DNA from: Pachypanchax playfairii
Lineage: Eukaryota > Chordata > Actinopteri > Cyprinodontiformes > Aplocheilidae
Assembly: GCA_006937955.1 (NCBI GenBank)
Contig: SSNP01000045.1
Coordinates: 314,833-378,832, forward strand
Length of the DNA stretch: 64,000 nt
Direction: 5' to 3'
The position numbers were made by a program, and so were the translations under genes. Below, piece after piece: positions 12,956 through 24,478 of this stretch; the first letter of the stretch is position 1, and every line of letters begins with the position of its first letter. Below the pieces are notes generated by a model, which saw only the letters and a list, made by a program, of their open reading frames with translations, was not told where the DNA came from and searched no databases.

Positions 12956-14663
12956 TGAAACTTTTTCCCATTAGATATTTTATTTTATGGCTTTTATGCA
13001 ACATTTACACATTTCTTAAGTTATCCTATATGAAAAAAGACGCTTTCCGGCTTATTTTAAGTGTTTTTATTGTTCTTTTAATGTTTCTTTCAACACTGGA
13101 TCATTATTTCTTATTACTTATTTAGACAGAAAGAAAAAGGTTTTATTTTTGCTTTTCTAACAAATTTGATAGTTAACAGGTAAATTTATTTGATTCTGCG
13201 TCTGAACAAAGTCAAACTGCAGTTTAAAAGTTAAACTATTATCAACACCTTCCTGCATCCCAGTGTGCCCCCGAGTTCCTCTTCTCTATTCTCTCTGTTC
13301 ACTCTCCTCTGCAGCAGCTTGCATTCATTCACTTTATTGTCAGCAACTTTTGGAAGACTCGTTCTGTTGCACATGAAGGAAAAGGAAGAAATACAATTCT
13401 CTTCAGCAGTGACTCAGAACCAACCCCTCCTTTTTTTTTTATTGTTCTATTTCTGACTCCGTCTCTCTGCTGAGGTACAATGAAAAGTGACTCATGTATG
13501 ATTCACGGAGTCACTGATCATGGTTTTTTGCTCGTGTTCGGTGCGCCACTCATCACGGAACGCAAATAGCATTAGGGCATCATGGGGAAAAATAAAAACA
13601 CACTTCTGTCACTGGGGGTCTGCAGTAGCGTTTGATGTAGCTTGTTAAAGTTCCCTGCAGAGCGAAAAAGAATAAAAAATTAGACGTGTTCTTGAAATCG
13701 GCTCCATGAATCTGCTGTTGTTCTTTATTTTTTTATCTTTAGATTTAATGAATATTTTAGTCGTCCTACATTTCACATCATGAAAAAAAAAGACTTGAAA
13801 GGAAATCTCTGGAGGTAAAACGGCATTTTCTGTTCAGCAGACAGAAAATATGCAATCATAAAATTGTACAAAAAAAAAAAAAAAAAAAGCTGTTTTATGT
13901 TAAATTTGGTAGCTGAATGTTGGAACTTAACATGCGGTCCATAGATCTGTGAATGCAAGTGACGAAATAAGTAACAGATTCCCCAGTTTGTATTTAAAGT
14001 TATAGACTCACCGTTTTATAAAACATGTTCTTTATAGTTTGCATTTATCTTTCTACTATCTTTATTATTAACATTCATAAACAGTTTTCTGTTTATTGCT
14101 GTTGAACGTCTGCACAGCCCATAAGTAACCCCCCCCCCCCGTTGTTCATGTTGCATGGACTGGTAGATGACTATTTCCCACATTAAAAAATAGCTCCTGC
14201 TCATGTGTGTGTTCATGTTGTGCAGGTCCTCTGATGTTTTTCACCTTCAGAAATGTTCAATTATTCAGCAGTGTATTGTTTGGCTCCAGTGGAGCAGCTG
14301 TCACCAACCACATGTGCATAAATGCGTTACGTGTTGGCTTCCTGCTGTCATGGAATAAAAACAAGCTTCAACATATGGGACTTGAGTTTAGAGTATCTTT
14401 ACATATACGTGTATGTATATATGTATGTATGTGTGTGTATGTGTGAGTGCTCCTCTGCAGGGATTTTCCTTGAGTAACTTTAGTCTTTTTTTTTTTTTCA
14501 AACTGAGTTCCCTAAATTTAATTTCACTGAAGGAAACTCTGTCTAAAGTAAAGGAGCTTTAGCTCGAGCTCTTTTCTGTCATAACAACATCTTCACATGA
14601 TAAGTTGGGAAAATCACATTAAGCTTCTTAAAATATATCCTGTTTTCAGAAGGCATTCTTTGC
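12956..14663. other. Gene-free stretch with homopolymer runs
   Basis: No gene is seen. It holds a 20-base poly-A at 13870-13889, a 12-base poly-C at 14129-14140 and a short TATG/TGTG run near 14410-14445. At 13456-13513 the 9-mers TGACTCCGT and ACGGAGTCA form an inverted pair around an AP-1-like GTGACTCATG. Confidence 0.45.
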
Positions 14664-14790
14664 TTCATTCATTCATTCATTCATTCATTCATTCATTCAT
14701 TCATTCATTCATTCATTCATTCATTCATTCATTCATTCATTCATTCATTCGTTCATTCATTCATTCATTCATTCATTCATTCATTCATTC
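14664..14790. repeat. (TTCA)n microsatellite, about 32 units
   Basis: A near-perfect tetranucleotide array of 127 bases with a single interruption (G at 14751). It creates an artefact frame of repeated Ser-Phe-Ile-His residues. Confidence 0.98.
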
Positions 14791-17700
14791 TCAATAAATG
14801 TAAGTACCTGGTTAAAGGTACTAATTCATATGAGCCTCCTGTGTTTGCATAAGTACAGATTTGAAATCACTTATGGTTGAATTAAATTTAAGGAAAAATA
14901 TAAATTGTTTCAAACTTTATAACAAAGAGAAAACTTTATTTGACATTTAAATACTTTTATTACTGCAAAGGTTAAAAAAACTAAATGCATACAATGAAAC
15001 TAATTTACCTTCCTGTAATAGAAGATCTGCTTGTGTTGGTTAATCATGTAATTTTACTTGTGTACAGCAGTTAGAATATAAAATACTTACGCACAGAAAT
15101 GAATAAATGAATAAACGCATGAAGCAAACTTCCTGAGGCCTTTTAAAATGTCTTATTGTCAGCAAAAGTTTCTGCTTTGGTGGTGATTTTAGATCTTGCT
15201 GCTCTGATTGTTTCATATTAACAAGAGGTTTTGCCATAATTTTAAAATATTGTGAATTATTATCAGGTTGATTATCAGGTAGTTGTCTTTGAATATCTCT
15301 GAAAAATGTTTGATTCCTCATTGGTTGCTAACTTCTGAGTAGAGCTGAAGTCCTGAATCAGGGACTCACTGTAAGAAAAAACTGAATTGCTGCATCAGTG
15401 GGTGTTACGCTGAGCTAATACATTCAAATGAGTTTGCCTGAAGCTAAAAACATTAGCATCAATGGACTCAGTAGTAGTTTGAAGCGGCATCAGCCACATT
15501 TGTAAAGTCAGTTTTTGGTGAGGTTTTCAGAGTACAGAGATTACAGTGTTGATGTGAAGTTTCTGCAGATTCTGTCTTTTAATATTTCATTGCTAGAGGT
15601 GCTTGACTTCATCTGGTATTGTTATTTACTTGTATTTAATTTGTTGCAGGTTTTCTTATTTTACATTTTTCAATACATATTTTTTCAACTTTGAAAACTG
15701 TGAAAATTTTAAATACTGGCTATTCACAACAATTAAATACAATCAACTCGGGGTTAGAATTCAGCACACAACTTGCAGGTAATCCTGGTTAAATCCTGCA
15801 GGTAATCCAAAGAAAAAAAGTCTAATAAAGATCAAAGATAGGATTTTATGTAAAATTCTTTGAAACTCATTCTTACATTTAATCTTTATAACATGTTTGA
15901 AATGTTTAAATGTCTTTTTTTCTCTTAAACTCTCCAAATAACTTCATATATAATGTGAAGCACTAGACTTGCCTTGTTGTTTTTAAAGGTGGAGTCCTAA
16001 CATACTTTAACTTCACATGTGCCAACATCAGGTTACATAAAGTTGAAGAGCTGCTGCAGCCTTTTGTATTTGTTGCCACGCGACAGTGTCAGATGAACAC
16101 TTTGAGCTGTGTGGATACAATACGTGTGTGTTTTTTTTTTTACACTGTTCACACATTTAAAGTGCTAAATAATTTTGTTTGTTGGTAACAAAATGCACCG
16201 TAAAATAGGAGACTGCTGTGACTGACTGCACAATCTAAGTATCACATCTAGGTTTCGTTTTCTTCAACATAACTCAAGTTGTCAAAACACGTTGTTACAT
16301 TTCTATCAAAGTTAAATCAAGTCAGTGCGGAATATTTATGGTTCAAATGAATGAGCTGCCTATTAAAAATGTTCTTTTGTAAGCTTCACTTCACTCAGTA
16401 ATTATTATTTTCAAAATTAAACTCAAAGATACCTTTTAATTCATGTTTAAATTTGTGATTATTGAAGCTTTAGAAATGGCAAGATATTTTCAGCATTATA
16501 ATTAATTCTTTTAATTTATAGAAAATTTGAGCTCTACTGGAATGCATGTGCAGATCCGATTGGGCTGCCCAGATTTTTCCACGTTGAATGAAATTTTCAG
16601 CTCTTACATAAAGTTTCTGATCAGCTCTTCGTGTTCTTCATCAGCAAGTTGTTGTTTCATGGTGTTTCTGTGTAAAATACCGACTCAGCAGCCACCCAGC
16701 AAGACAAACATTCAGCTCATTTCAAGCATCCTCTAACAAACTAATGAGGTCGTTAGGAAGGACAGGGGGGATAAACAGCTTTGGGCTGACAGGACGCACG
16801 CAGTATGTGTACATTTGCTGTACGTTTTCTTGATTAAACAGAAACATCAATGTATTATTAGTATTCATACGATTAAAGATCCAATTTAAACACAAGATAT
16901 AAACTCAAAAAATTCATTGGAAATGCAGCTACACCAGTTTTCAAGCTCAAGCCTTGTTAATACTGAGGAACAGGCCACACCCACTGCTGTTGATGGTATG
17001 AAAACACAAGCTACTTTTCCCCAGTTTAGGAAATCTGCCTATACATAATGTTAATACAGGAAATCTTTATCTTCTAGATCCACAACAAGAATTTGTTACG
17101 TGACAGGATATAAATCAAGGACTCCAAAGTTAGATCAGAATTTAAGATGTGAGCCACTTGAAATGAGGAGTGTTAATTAGAAGTCCTGGTCATTCTGACG
17201 CAGAGATAACACCAGCAGACTGGTTTCACATTCAGGTGGGGTGATGAACAAAATAAAAGGAATATTTCTGCCTTGAAGTTTGCCAGAGGGATCTTAAAAT
17301 TCAGTTAATGAAGCACCAATTTGCAATGAGCATCCTCACATTTAGCTTAGCATTAGCATTTTTCCTCTTCGCAGTGATTTGAAACCTTCTTCCTTCACTT
17401 TATTGTCCCATTTCTTCCTCTTTTTTGTTTCTTTCTTTCTTAATCCTTCTGTTATGAGAACAGATGGAGACCATCTGAGGAGGATGATTAGAGGTCAAAA
17501 GCATTGCTGCCGTGGTTACTGTCTCCCAGGTAACAGCATCTCTACATCCTCTTGTCTGCCCCTCTTTTCCATCCTCATCTAATTCCCAACTTTTGCTGCT
17601 TCTTTCGTGTGTTTTCTCTTTCATCTATGTGTCATTTTTCTTTTTTTTATGAAAATGAGATCATTGTTTGTTTGTTTGCAGAACTACAAAAAATGTTCTG

Positions 17701-18556
17701 GATAATTATTTAAAAAGTATAGAAGGGATTTACACTAAGTGTTTATCTATGTGTTATTCCAGGATCTTATTTATGTCAAATTCTCTCTTGTCTGTGGGTC
17801 TTTTTCATTTTTCATGCTAGTTTATTGTTTCATTTCTTTTCACCTCTCTTGACATACAGTCTTAATTATCTGCTTCTTTTTGCCTTTCCATCCTTCAGTA
17901 TTTTAGTCACCTATCATTCAAACCTCTGTCTTCTTTTGTTCCTTTAGATTTCATCTTCCTTCTTATTTTAATCTTCCTTCTTCTCTTGTACCTGTGTGTT
18001 TTCCTCCTGTTTCTGAGTCTGCTCTGCTAATGTGTCTAAGATGGCAGTTGATTGCACTCAGTTCAGTAATGGAGCAAAGGAGTCATTTTTAATTAGCAAC
18101 AAGGTCTTCTGTAACAATCAATACTCTGGTACCAGAAAACCACAGTCTTCATTTTACAGCTAATTCTAACTCACTTTTTAATGTTGTCTTATAATATGTT
18201 TTTAATAATTTTACATTTTGTAAATATATTGACATTTTTGTCATATTTTTAATCATACAGATTTAAATTACAAAATGTTGATATATTTTAGACAATTAAA
18301 TCTATAGTCAATGTAGTCAACTAAAATATAAAATGTTAGGGTTATGCATCTCTAAATGTACCTGTAAATGATTTAATTAATATAGACGTCTAGATATATA
18401 ATATTTGAGATTTGACTGCACCACATACAGAGACACAGACTAAATCTTATTGAAAACAAAAAAACAATCTAATTGTCTGACTTTTTTCTAAATGAAAAAA
18501 AAAACAATAACAAAACAACAGACAGTCTTACGTCACCTTGGCCAGATTGCACTATT
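14791..18556. other. Gene-free stretch
   Basis: No secure gene is seen. A weak exon-like segment at 17465-17530 is described as a finding. The areas 17380-17450 and 17780-18010 are pyrimidine-rich. The area 18180-18480 is very AT-rich. Confidence 0.4.
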
Positions 18557-19062
18557 GCCGGGTTCACACGGCAGGATTTTCATTCCGACTTTGCTCGGAT
18601 TTTGCCCTGACGGCTCTTAAAATAATCCTAACCGATACTCCTGCTGTGTGCGGTGTGTTAAGAGCGATCAGATTCGCTCACAAGGACGTTGGATCGCAGA
18701 TCGGGGAAATCCAACAAGTTGGATTTTCTTTGCCCGACGTCACAGCATGTGTGGTGTGTTGCGAGGAGAACCGAGTATGCAGCTCAGTGCAGCATGTAGC
18801 CAATCAGAAAGCGAGGTGACAGGAGGCTTCTTCTTCTTCTGAGGTTTCGTGTCGTTTGTCAACCCGAAGTCACACAGATTTTGTAAGGTTTCTGAGTTTT
18901 GGGGGGAAATCACATCCCTGTGGTGAGTGAAATCGCTTCATGTGTGATGTGTGGCCACATGACGTGATGAGACATCACATATGGAAGGTTGGATTTTTTT
19001 TCAGTGTGTGTGCGGTCTGAAACTCCTGTAACGTTGTTAAAATCCTGCCGTGTGAACCAGGC
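18557..19062. mobile_element. hAT-like non-autonomous element with 24 bp inverted ends
   Basis: The left end 18557-18580 contains GGTTCACACGGCAGGATTTT. The right end 19039-19062 is its reverse complement with one mismatch. Similar 'ggttcacacggcaggat' ends are typical of fish hAT-type MITEs (from memory). The ~500 bp body encodes no transposase. The flanking octamers do not match, so the target duplication is lost or the boundary is slightly off. Confidence 0.75.
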
Positions 19063-21194
19063 TTATGATGGTGATGATGAGTTAAAGATTTTTATTAAAT
19101 CACATCACAGAGTTCATTTGGCTTCAAAGTGGGTATAAAAACTATAAAGAAAACAATCCTGTCTCAAATTTAAACACTTCTGCCAATTTGTACACTTGTG
19201 TTTTAGAAGAACTTTTGACACATTCTGCTGAGATGTTCTCACTTCCTGTTGTCAGCTGAAGTCTCCTGTCACCTGTGTGAAATGAAGGAAAAAAAGAGAC
19301 GCCTAACACATTTCTAAAAAACATTTGTCAATTTTTTATTAAAATCACATTAAAAATTCACTCACTTCTTCAAGTCAGTGATGTTAACTCAGCATGACAG
19401 CTGGTGTGTCTTACAATACACAAGTTGTAAAAAAACTATTAGCTTTAGCTTTTCTACCTCTGCATAGTTTTCAGAAGGTCCAAACGTCTTGTCATGTTTG
19501 TGTTTTTACGGATTCTGTCACCCTATTTTTGTGATATTTAAGGTAAAATGGGCCAAAAGCCTCTTTATTTCCAGATCTGAGTGTTTCCATCTTTCATCTT
19601 TCAGCTTTAGCTTGAGGGGACAGTACACAGAAGTACAGTCTTACTGGGGTTAGGGTTAAATGTGTTCATCATCTAATAGGAGATCAGTAAAGATTGGATA
19701 TCTTCCCCTCCCCCCACCCCACACCCCCCAACCCTCTTTCATAATGCAAAATTGGGTCTGATTGGATTCATTCTTTTGTCAAATGTTATAATCTAACTTT
19801 AATTCATTGATAAAACTGTCAATATCAATCAGAAAAGTGTCAGTTCTCTTAACTTAGCTTTATTAATTCATCTGGAGATGAAAACAATGAAATAAAATAT
19901 TCTGTCAATTAAATTATTAGATTGATTTTCAGATCAGATGTGTCCCAGCTGGATCCCAGTCTGATCAGCGTCAGCGCTTCTGGATCTCAGACCTGATAAA
20001 GCTGCTGAGCAAACAAATTGCACATAACTCCTCACTGTTGTGAAACACCCCTGAGGAATATGTTTCAGTTGTGAGGTGTTGGTTAAATGTGGTTATTTGA
20101 TAAGTGCGTGTCTGCATGCTTCGAATATCTAAACCAGCCTGAGTAACAGAAACACTGTCTGTGCATCTGGGCGCAATCAGTCATGAATGTGAGCTGTCAA
20201 TCAACAAATGAGGATGTTGGTCAATTTTTGTGGTAGATTAGACACAGCTGCCTGCTAATTTAAAAGATGCAAGAGCAGTCAAATAAAAGATTATGAAGAA
20301 ATATTCCTGAATATTTTTACTGAAGTGCACTGGTGGAATCTTTGCCTGTAAAATGATCCTGATTTGGGTTGAAGCCATCACCTGATAATCAGGAAGATTC
20401 AATGTTTTTGTTGTGATTGTTGGTGGCATTAATTGTACTTGCTGTGATTATTTTATCACAAAATGTTTTACATCAGTAGACTCACAGAATCTTGGTTTTC
20501 CTAATGTGTACATGTATACACAGAAAGTATGCGTATAGCTTATATTCCCTTCATTCTTTTTATGTCTGACATCGAAGGCTTTCTTTACTGAACTGATAAA
20601 GGCAGAAAGGCAAATGATTTCTTAAGAATTTTAGAACACTACACGGTAGATCATGAATAATAAAGAGTGTGAATTTCTTACTTGTAAAACCAGGAGCAGC
20701 AGTTAAAGTAGAGCCATTAGGGATGTATGAACTGCAGTAATCCAACAGCGTAAAACTCTCACTGTGGAATCAACCGCAGGTCAAACAAAATATATTGAAT
20801 TCCTACCACAAAGACTGGTTTTTAATCTCTGAATGTAGAATAGAGGTTAACTTTATACAGGCTGAAATCCCATAAGGTGCCACAGTGATATAATTACATT
20901 GATCTGGTAAACTGGAGATTTGTAAAAGTTTTTTTTTTGACAAAAATACTTTTACTGCTACTTTTAAATAGTCAGTATCAACCTCCTTTATTACAACCTA
21001 CTCAAAATAGCAAAAAGTAACTTAATAACCAATAAAATAGATTTAATTCAACAAGTGTTTGGTGTTGTTTGGGTTTCCATGGTGATTAATTCCACCTCGT
21101 TTTTGTGTGAATATGAAGGTCGTGTCATTCACATGACAAAAGATTTATTTCTCTACTTGAAAGGATTCTTATCTAATTTGTTGGAAAACTCAAA
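19063..21194. other. Gene-free stretch
   Basis: No gene is seen. A C-rich patch at about 19704-19731 is simple sequence. The rest is unremarkable AT-rich DNA. Confidence 0.4.
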
Positions 21195-21745
21195 CCATCC
21201 ATCTGTTCTGCTTATTCATACACAGGTCGCGGGGTCGACAGGTTCAGGAAAGAAACACAGATATGCCCCTCCATCACCCCAACAACATGGTCCAGCTCCT
21301 CCTGGGAGATTCCACAGTCCAGAGGATACATAATCCCTCTTGTGGCCCTTCTATGTCTTTCCGGGGGTCTTCCTCTCAGGGCAACGTGCCTAGACAACAT
21401 CCAGGTAACCAATCAAACCCCATCAGCTGACCCCTTTCAGTGCGGAGGAACAGCGGCTCTACTTTAAGCCCCCTCCTCCGGTTGATGGAGCTTCTCACCT
21501 TATCTTTGAGGCTGAAACCAGCACCTTTTAGAGGAAGTCTGAGTCAGGATCCAGATCTTATGACCAGGTGAGGGTCTGAATGTATAGACAGACCTGTAAA
21601 TCAAGAACTTTAACCTTTTAACTCAGCTCCTTCTCCACTATGACAGACTGAAGCAGCTCCCTCATCTCCTCCTCCATCTTGCCGTCAGTCATAAACAAGA
21701 TGCTCAGACACGTAAAACTCCTCCACTTGAAGCAAAGACTCACCC
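21195..21745 (-). pseudogene. LINE reverse transcriptase tail, antisense, degraded
   Basis: On the plus strand the phrases CCATCCATCTGTTCTGC, GGTCGCGGGGTC, GAACAGCGGCTCTACTTTA and ACTCCTCCACTTGAAGC match a well-known fish LINE tail read backwards. On the minus strand part of it reads RGRPPERHRRATRG and later ISQEELDHVVGVMEG. These resemble the usual 'RGRPR.RWRDYV' and 'PPEELEEVAGEREVW' segments at the end of RTE-like reverse transcriptases (family text from memory). Indels and stops break it throughout. The clade assignment is inference. Confidence 0.75.
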
Positions 21746-24414
21746 TTTGATTCATGTTCAACACAAACCAAACAGACAAAAAGCAAAATGAGAACAACTC
21801 TGAAACTCTGAACGTCGAAAAAAAACGAAATGATGTAACATGAAGTAAAACCTCACAGATATAGTTTGGACAAAGCTCTTGAATTTATCTTCCTCACATC
21901 CTTCAGGCCTCCAAAGGAGAAATTTCTTGTCCTTTTATTACCTGAATTAACAAGGGATTTCATGTGCTCAAAACAAAGACGCTGCTAATTGACTTCCTAA
22001 TTGCAGAGTTTCTGTACATGATTTCAACAAATTACACGGTACCAGTATGGCATTAAAGAGACTGTATGTTTCATACATTTCTATTAGAGCACGCCCACAG
22101 AGACTAAATTTATTTTAATGTGTAGAATAAATGTCCCTGTGTATAGACTCACCAAGTCTGCCATTAAAACCATCTCAGATCTAATCAGCAATCAGTCTCT
22201 TAATCCTACAAGGGCATGTAAAACACTACAATCTCACCTCATGCTCAGAAGGGATGTGAAAAAGGTGTAGAACAACTTTCATAATACAGAGAACATACTG
22301 TCGCTGTGCAAATTCATCACAAAGGAAAGATTTGCGGAATAAGCAGCTGCAAGCTACAACAACAAGCTCATAAAAAGAACAACTTGTTATCCAATTGGAC
22401 AAAATCTGCCATGTTTTGCTCCAGGACATCAAGTGGAAAAGAAAAAAAACACTTTAAAAGAAGGTAATAGAGACTGAAACCCTGCAGTTCTCTAACAGAT
22501 CGACACAGTCCAGCACACAGACTGCATTGTGTTATTTTTATTCTTTAACCTGCAGAGGATATCATCTTGATGTGTCATTGTTTTCACAGCAGTAAATTTA
22601 GCGCAACTTTATTCTATTCCAGGTGAGGTAAAAGCTTTCAAGTCTGAGTTTCTGATGACATTCAGCAGGTTGAAGTTTTATTAAAGGCAAGCTGGCACCC
22701 AGTGAGGGAACGCCTGCCAATCTCCTGTCATTAGAATTCACTGGCAGCATATGACGAGGCCATATGGGCTATTAACAAACCCAACCTCTCTACAGTCGGA
22801 GGGAGGGAAGGGGGAAAGAGAGATTGCGACCCAGCCATATGGAGGAGGAAGAAATAAAACTGAACAGAAACAGAGGTAAAGATGGAGGAATGGATGATTT
22901 GGCACCTCTTCAAGATGAGTCCTGTTAATTACAGATGCAAAGATGAACATCGGATGGTTGGAGGGATGGATGGATGGTATAAACGCCAGCGGAAGATAAA
23001 AGGTGGGACAGAATGGAGAGAAAAGGGAGGAAGAAGTGCTTCAGGTGGTGTGATGCCCCCTGTTGGAGGCGGTTAATTAGCTCCCAACAGCTGATGCTGT
23101 TCTTGCCACGCTCAACAGGAAAGACTCCTCGGTCACATAATACCATACTGAAATGACAGAAGTGAAATGATCTCCAAAGCAATTTAAAAAACTGGACATC
23201 TTGTATGTTTCACACTTTATAACAAATCTACCATCAGGAATCTTACAGAAGGTTTGGGACGGAGTTGATTTCACAATTCCATCGCATAAGATGATGTTAC
23301 ACATTCTTTGGAGTTCTCTTGAATTTAAAAGATTTTAATGTTAGTAAAAACATTCTGACCTGATTTTTTTACCCACTGATGTTAAATCCTGAGGCAGAAA
23401 CGAGGTCAGCTGTAAGTTAAACGTTGCTCACTGTAGGATTTTTAACATCAGCATTGACTTGATTGATGTGCTCCGAGAGTCACTCAGAAACTGCAGAGTG
23501 GAAATCTAAAGTGATTACGACTCAGTGACTCACCAGAACTCAAGGACAAACTGCAGTCAAATAAATTATTACTCTTTTTGCTGACTGCTCACCATCGAAA
23601 CGGAGAGCCAATTACAGGGTAATCTGACAACATGCAGACTTTTACAGCAGGTTGTTAATGAAGTGTGACACCAGTAAGCTCACTGTAAAAAGACACCACA
23701 AAGTAGAATGATCAGTTCCAGTCTCTTACTTGCAAAAGGCATAAAATATGCCCTGCTTATTATGATGTAAATCAGCTCATTAATTTACATTTAATGGAAA
23801 GAGAGAATTAAATCGATCACAGACATATTTATTAAGCTATACAAACCCAAAAAGCAATAAAAATATACAAGATTTTGTCCTGAAATCTGCTGCAGAGATT
23901 TCCAATAAAATCCTGCATTTGAACTTCAGTATTTAATGTAATTAATTTAAATTTGTCACTGCATCCACAGGCAGATTGGAAGTTGGATGCATATAATTAG
24001 GCTGATTTTAATTGTCCTATTTGTGTAAAATGTAAATAAATGTCATACTGCCTGAGTGTAGCATGTTAAAAGTTCAGAATATGTGGGGAAGTTGCGTATC
24101 TCCTGGAAACAAAAGGGATGTATATATGTAGAGGAATCTGTGGTGCGTAACTCATCTTTTCAGTTTATTACTTCTGAATTATTAGCTGACTAATTACACG
24201 GATCATTTCAGCTTCAGAGTTCTAAAGTTATGTTCTAGGCATCTGGGAAAATAATGGAAATGACATGCATACCGGGGGTCAGGCAGGGCACAACAATTAA
24301 TTTCTGTTAAGGTTAATGAGGTCATGTTTGTGCATTCCTTTGAACTGTGTTGCCGAGGTTAGGTTTTAATTACTTTATCTACCTTATGCAAATTAATGAG
24401 ACAAAACAAAGACA

Positions 24415-24422
<8 letters not shown>
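21746..24422. other. Gene-free stretch, possible conserved noncoding segment at 24270-24420
   Basis: No gene is seen. The part at 24285-24415 is rich in TAAT motifs (ACAATTAATTTCTG, TTTTAATTACTTTATC, GCAAATTAATGAGAC) and could be a homeodomain-bound enhancer. A short GGAT run lies near 22963-22977. Confidence 0.4.

Positions 24423-24476
<54 letters not shown>
24423..24476. repeat. (TA)n microsatellite, 27 units
   Basis: A pure alternating TA tract of 54 bases. Such tracts can form cruciforms and are often length-variable. Confidence 0.98.

Positions 24477-24478
<2 letters not shown>

Noticed and set aside
13870..13889. Poly-A run as a retrotransposon tail
   Set aside because: No upstream retroelement sequence is recognisable.
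14597..14797. 66-codon frame of repeated His-Ser-Phe-Ile
   Set aside because: Direct translation of the TTCA microsatellite.
18538..18842. Frames of 93 and 64 codons
   Set aside because: They lie inside the hAT-like element with inverted ends and do not resemble a transposase.
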